The notes under the pieces are model-generated. The model did not search any database and was not told the DNA's origin. It saw only the letters and a program-made list of their open reading frames with translations. A stretch of 6,692 nucleotides of DNA from contig JANXRR010000529.1 in NCBI GenBank assembly GCA_025356795.1, positions 1 through 6,692 of the forward strand, read 5' to 3'. How positions within the stretch are numbered: position 1 is the first letter of the stretch; every line of letters starts with the position of its first letter. A program made the position numbers and the translations under genes. Shown one piece after another: positions 5,991 to 6,692 of the stretch. The DNA is from Bacteroidia bacterium (GTDB lineage: Bacteria > Bacteroidota > Bacteroidia > Cytophagales > Cyclobacteriaceae).

Positions 5991-6511
5991 AATTTTCTAA
6001 AAACCTCCCAAGTAACAATACCAACACAAACAGAAATATTAAGCGAGTGCTTGGTGCCACTTTGGGGTATTTCTAGTGCTAAGTCACATTGCTCAATTAC
6101 CTCATTGCTCACACCATCTACTTCATTACCAAAAACAAGGCAATATTTTTCTGCTAACGTAGGCCTAAAATCCTGTAAAGGCTTGCTCTCATTCGTCTGC
6201 TCTATGCTTACAATTTTATAGCCTTGTGTTTTTAAATTTTGTACTGCTGCTAAAGAACTCTCACTATATTCCCAATCTACTGAATCGGTGGAGCCAAGAG
6301 CTGTCTTTTGTATTTCACGGTGAGGAGGCGTGCCCGTTATTCCCGTAAGGATAATTTTTTCTATGCGAAAGGCATCGGCTGTGCGAAATGTGGATCCGAC
6401 ATTATGGAGACTTCTCACATTATCTAACAAAATACAGACAGGGAGTTTTTTAGATTCTTTGAATTCATCTAAGGAAATCCTTCCCAGTTCTTCCAGCTTT
6501 AATTTTTTCAT
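5981..6511 (-). CDS. SpoU/TrmH-family RNA 2'-O-methyltransferase (short form)
   Basis: The SPOUT-fold SpoU motifs are all present. Numbered from the ATG at 6511, motif 1 is LDNVRSLHNVGSTFRTADAF (29-48) with the catalytic-type Arg, motif 2 is LVFGNEVDG (125-133) and motif 3 is IPQSGTKHSLNISVCVGI (148-165), forming the knotted AdoMet site. The product transfers methyl from AdoMet to a ribose 2'-OH in tRNA or rRNA. There is no extra L30e-like N-terminal domain, so it is nearer in size to TrmL-type tRNA enzymes, but the substrate cannot be told from sequence. The frame extends upstream to an ATG at 6577 (198 residues). I prefer 6511 (176 residues, starting MKKLKLEEL) because close family members begin this way as I recall, and because a good promoter motif lies inside the extra 22 codons. 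Confidence 0.9.
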   Translation of the reverse strand: MKKLKLEELGRISLDEFKESKKLPVCILLDNVRSLHNVGSTFRTADAFRIEKIILTGITGTPPHREIQKTALGSTDSVDWEYSESSLAAVQNLKTQGYKIVSIEQTNESKPLQDFRPTLAEKYCLVFGNEVDGVSNEVIEQCDLALEIPQSGTKHSLNISVCVGIVTWEVFRKLSD

Positions 6512-6520
6512 ACCGAATGG

Positions 6521-6554
6521 CAAAGGTATAGAATAACTGTTAGCATGAGCCAAA
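6521..6554 (-). promoter_or_regulatory. probable promoter of the RNA methyltransferase
   Basis: On the minus strand TTTG (6554-6551) is followed after 22 bases by TACCTTTG (6528-6521), a perfect TAnnTTTG -7 box. Spacing is at the long end of the range reported for Flavobacterium promoters (about 17-23). Transcription would start a few bases before the ATG at 6511, giving a very short leader, and after the alternative ATG at 6577. Confidence 0.55.
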
Positions 6555-6591
6555 GTGTCAGGTTTCGGCACGTTCATCTTGACAATGTAAT

Positions 6592-6692
6592 TTAACTGGG
6601 CTCTTCTAATTGCTGAATAATATCGCTAAGCTGATTGAGGTATTTGTTGTAAGAAATTTTTTCCATCCATTTTGCGAGCAAATGTGCCAGGG
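6592..6692 (-). CDS. C-terminal end of an unidentified protein
   Basis: A minus-strand frame open from the right edge ends in TAA at 6594-6592. It gives 32 residues, beginning LAHLLAKWMEKISYNKY and ending IIQQLEEPS, amphipathic and probably helical. Codon choice resembles the neighbours and the other two minus-strand frames are stopped, so it is likely the real end of a gene. It lies 80 bases before the preferred methyltransferase start, in the same direction. I do not recognise the family from so little sequence. Confidence 0.6.
   Translation of the reverse strand, partial: LAHLLAKWMEKISYNKYLNQLSDIIQQLEEPS

Overview
The window looks like ordinary chromosome from a member of the Bacteroidota (Bacteroidetes), probably the Cytophagales side of the phylum. 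This is inferred from four things. Genes start without Shine-Dalgarno sequences, after A/T-rich leaders. At least three places carry the Bacteroidetes -7 box TAnnTTTG, two of them with a TTG/TTTG box about 20 bases upstream. The protein families include DUF3667, a short SprT-like protein and a short SpoU methyltransferase. The base composition is moderately AT-rich. I see no phage, insertion sequence, CRISPR or defence locus, and no strong candidate for a large undescribed system.

Layout. Positions 1-795 (minus strand) hold the N-terminal 265 codons of a DUF3667 zinc-ribbon membrane protein that runs off the left edge. One base separates it from the L-threonine aldolase gene upstream of it (797-1822, minus), so the two form an operon read leftwards. 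A divergent spacer follows, then an initiator tRNA-fMet (1978-2050, plus) with a good promoter and an excellent terminator. Positions 2107-2537 hold a small membrane-protein gene that appears frameshifted in a T6 run and degenerate at its 3' end. Next come the paired ribosome-biogenesis GTPases Era (2538-3419) and Der (3497-4804), both plus strand. After a 155-base spacer with a perfect 10-4-10 palindrome and a promoter comes a 78-residue Ala/Lys-rich lipoprotein with an internal repeat (4960-5196). A run of three inverted repeats ends in a strong terminator, and a SprT-like zinc metalloprotease gene (5255-5878) starts only a few bases beyond it. Convergent to it on the minus strand is a SpoU/TrmH-type RNA methyltransferase whose likely start is at 6511. 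The last 33 codons of an unidentified minus-strand gene reach the right edge.

Functionally, much of the window concerns translation: initiator tRNA, Era (small subunit maturation), Der (large subunit maturation) and an RNA 2'-O-methyltransferase. The threonine aldolase is metabolic, and the small lipoprotein and DUF3667 protein are envelope proteins of unknown role. The points most worth a second look are the Lpp-sized repeat lipoprotein with its palindromes, the frameshifted membrane gene beside the tRNA, the altered active-site loop in the aldolase, and the terminator abutting the SprT-like start codon.
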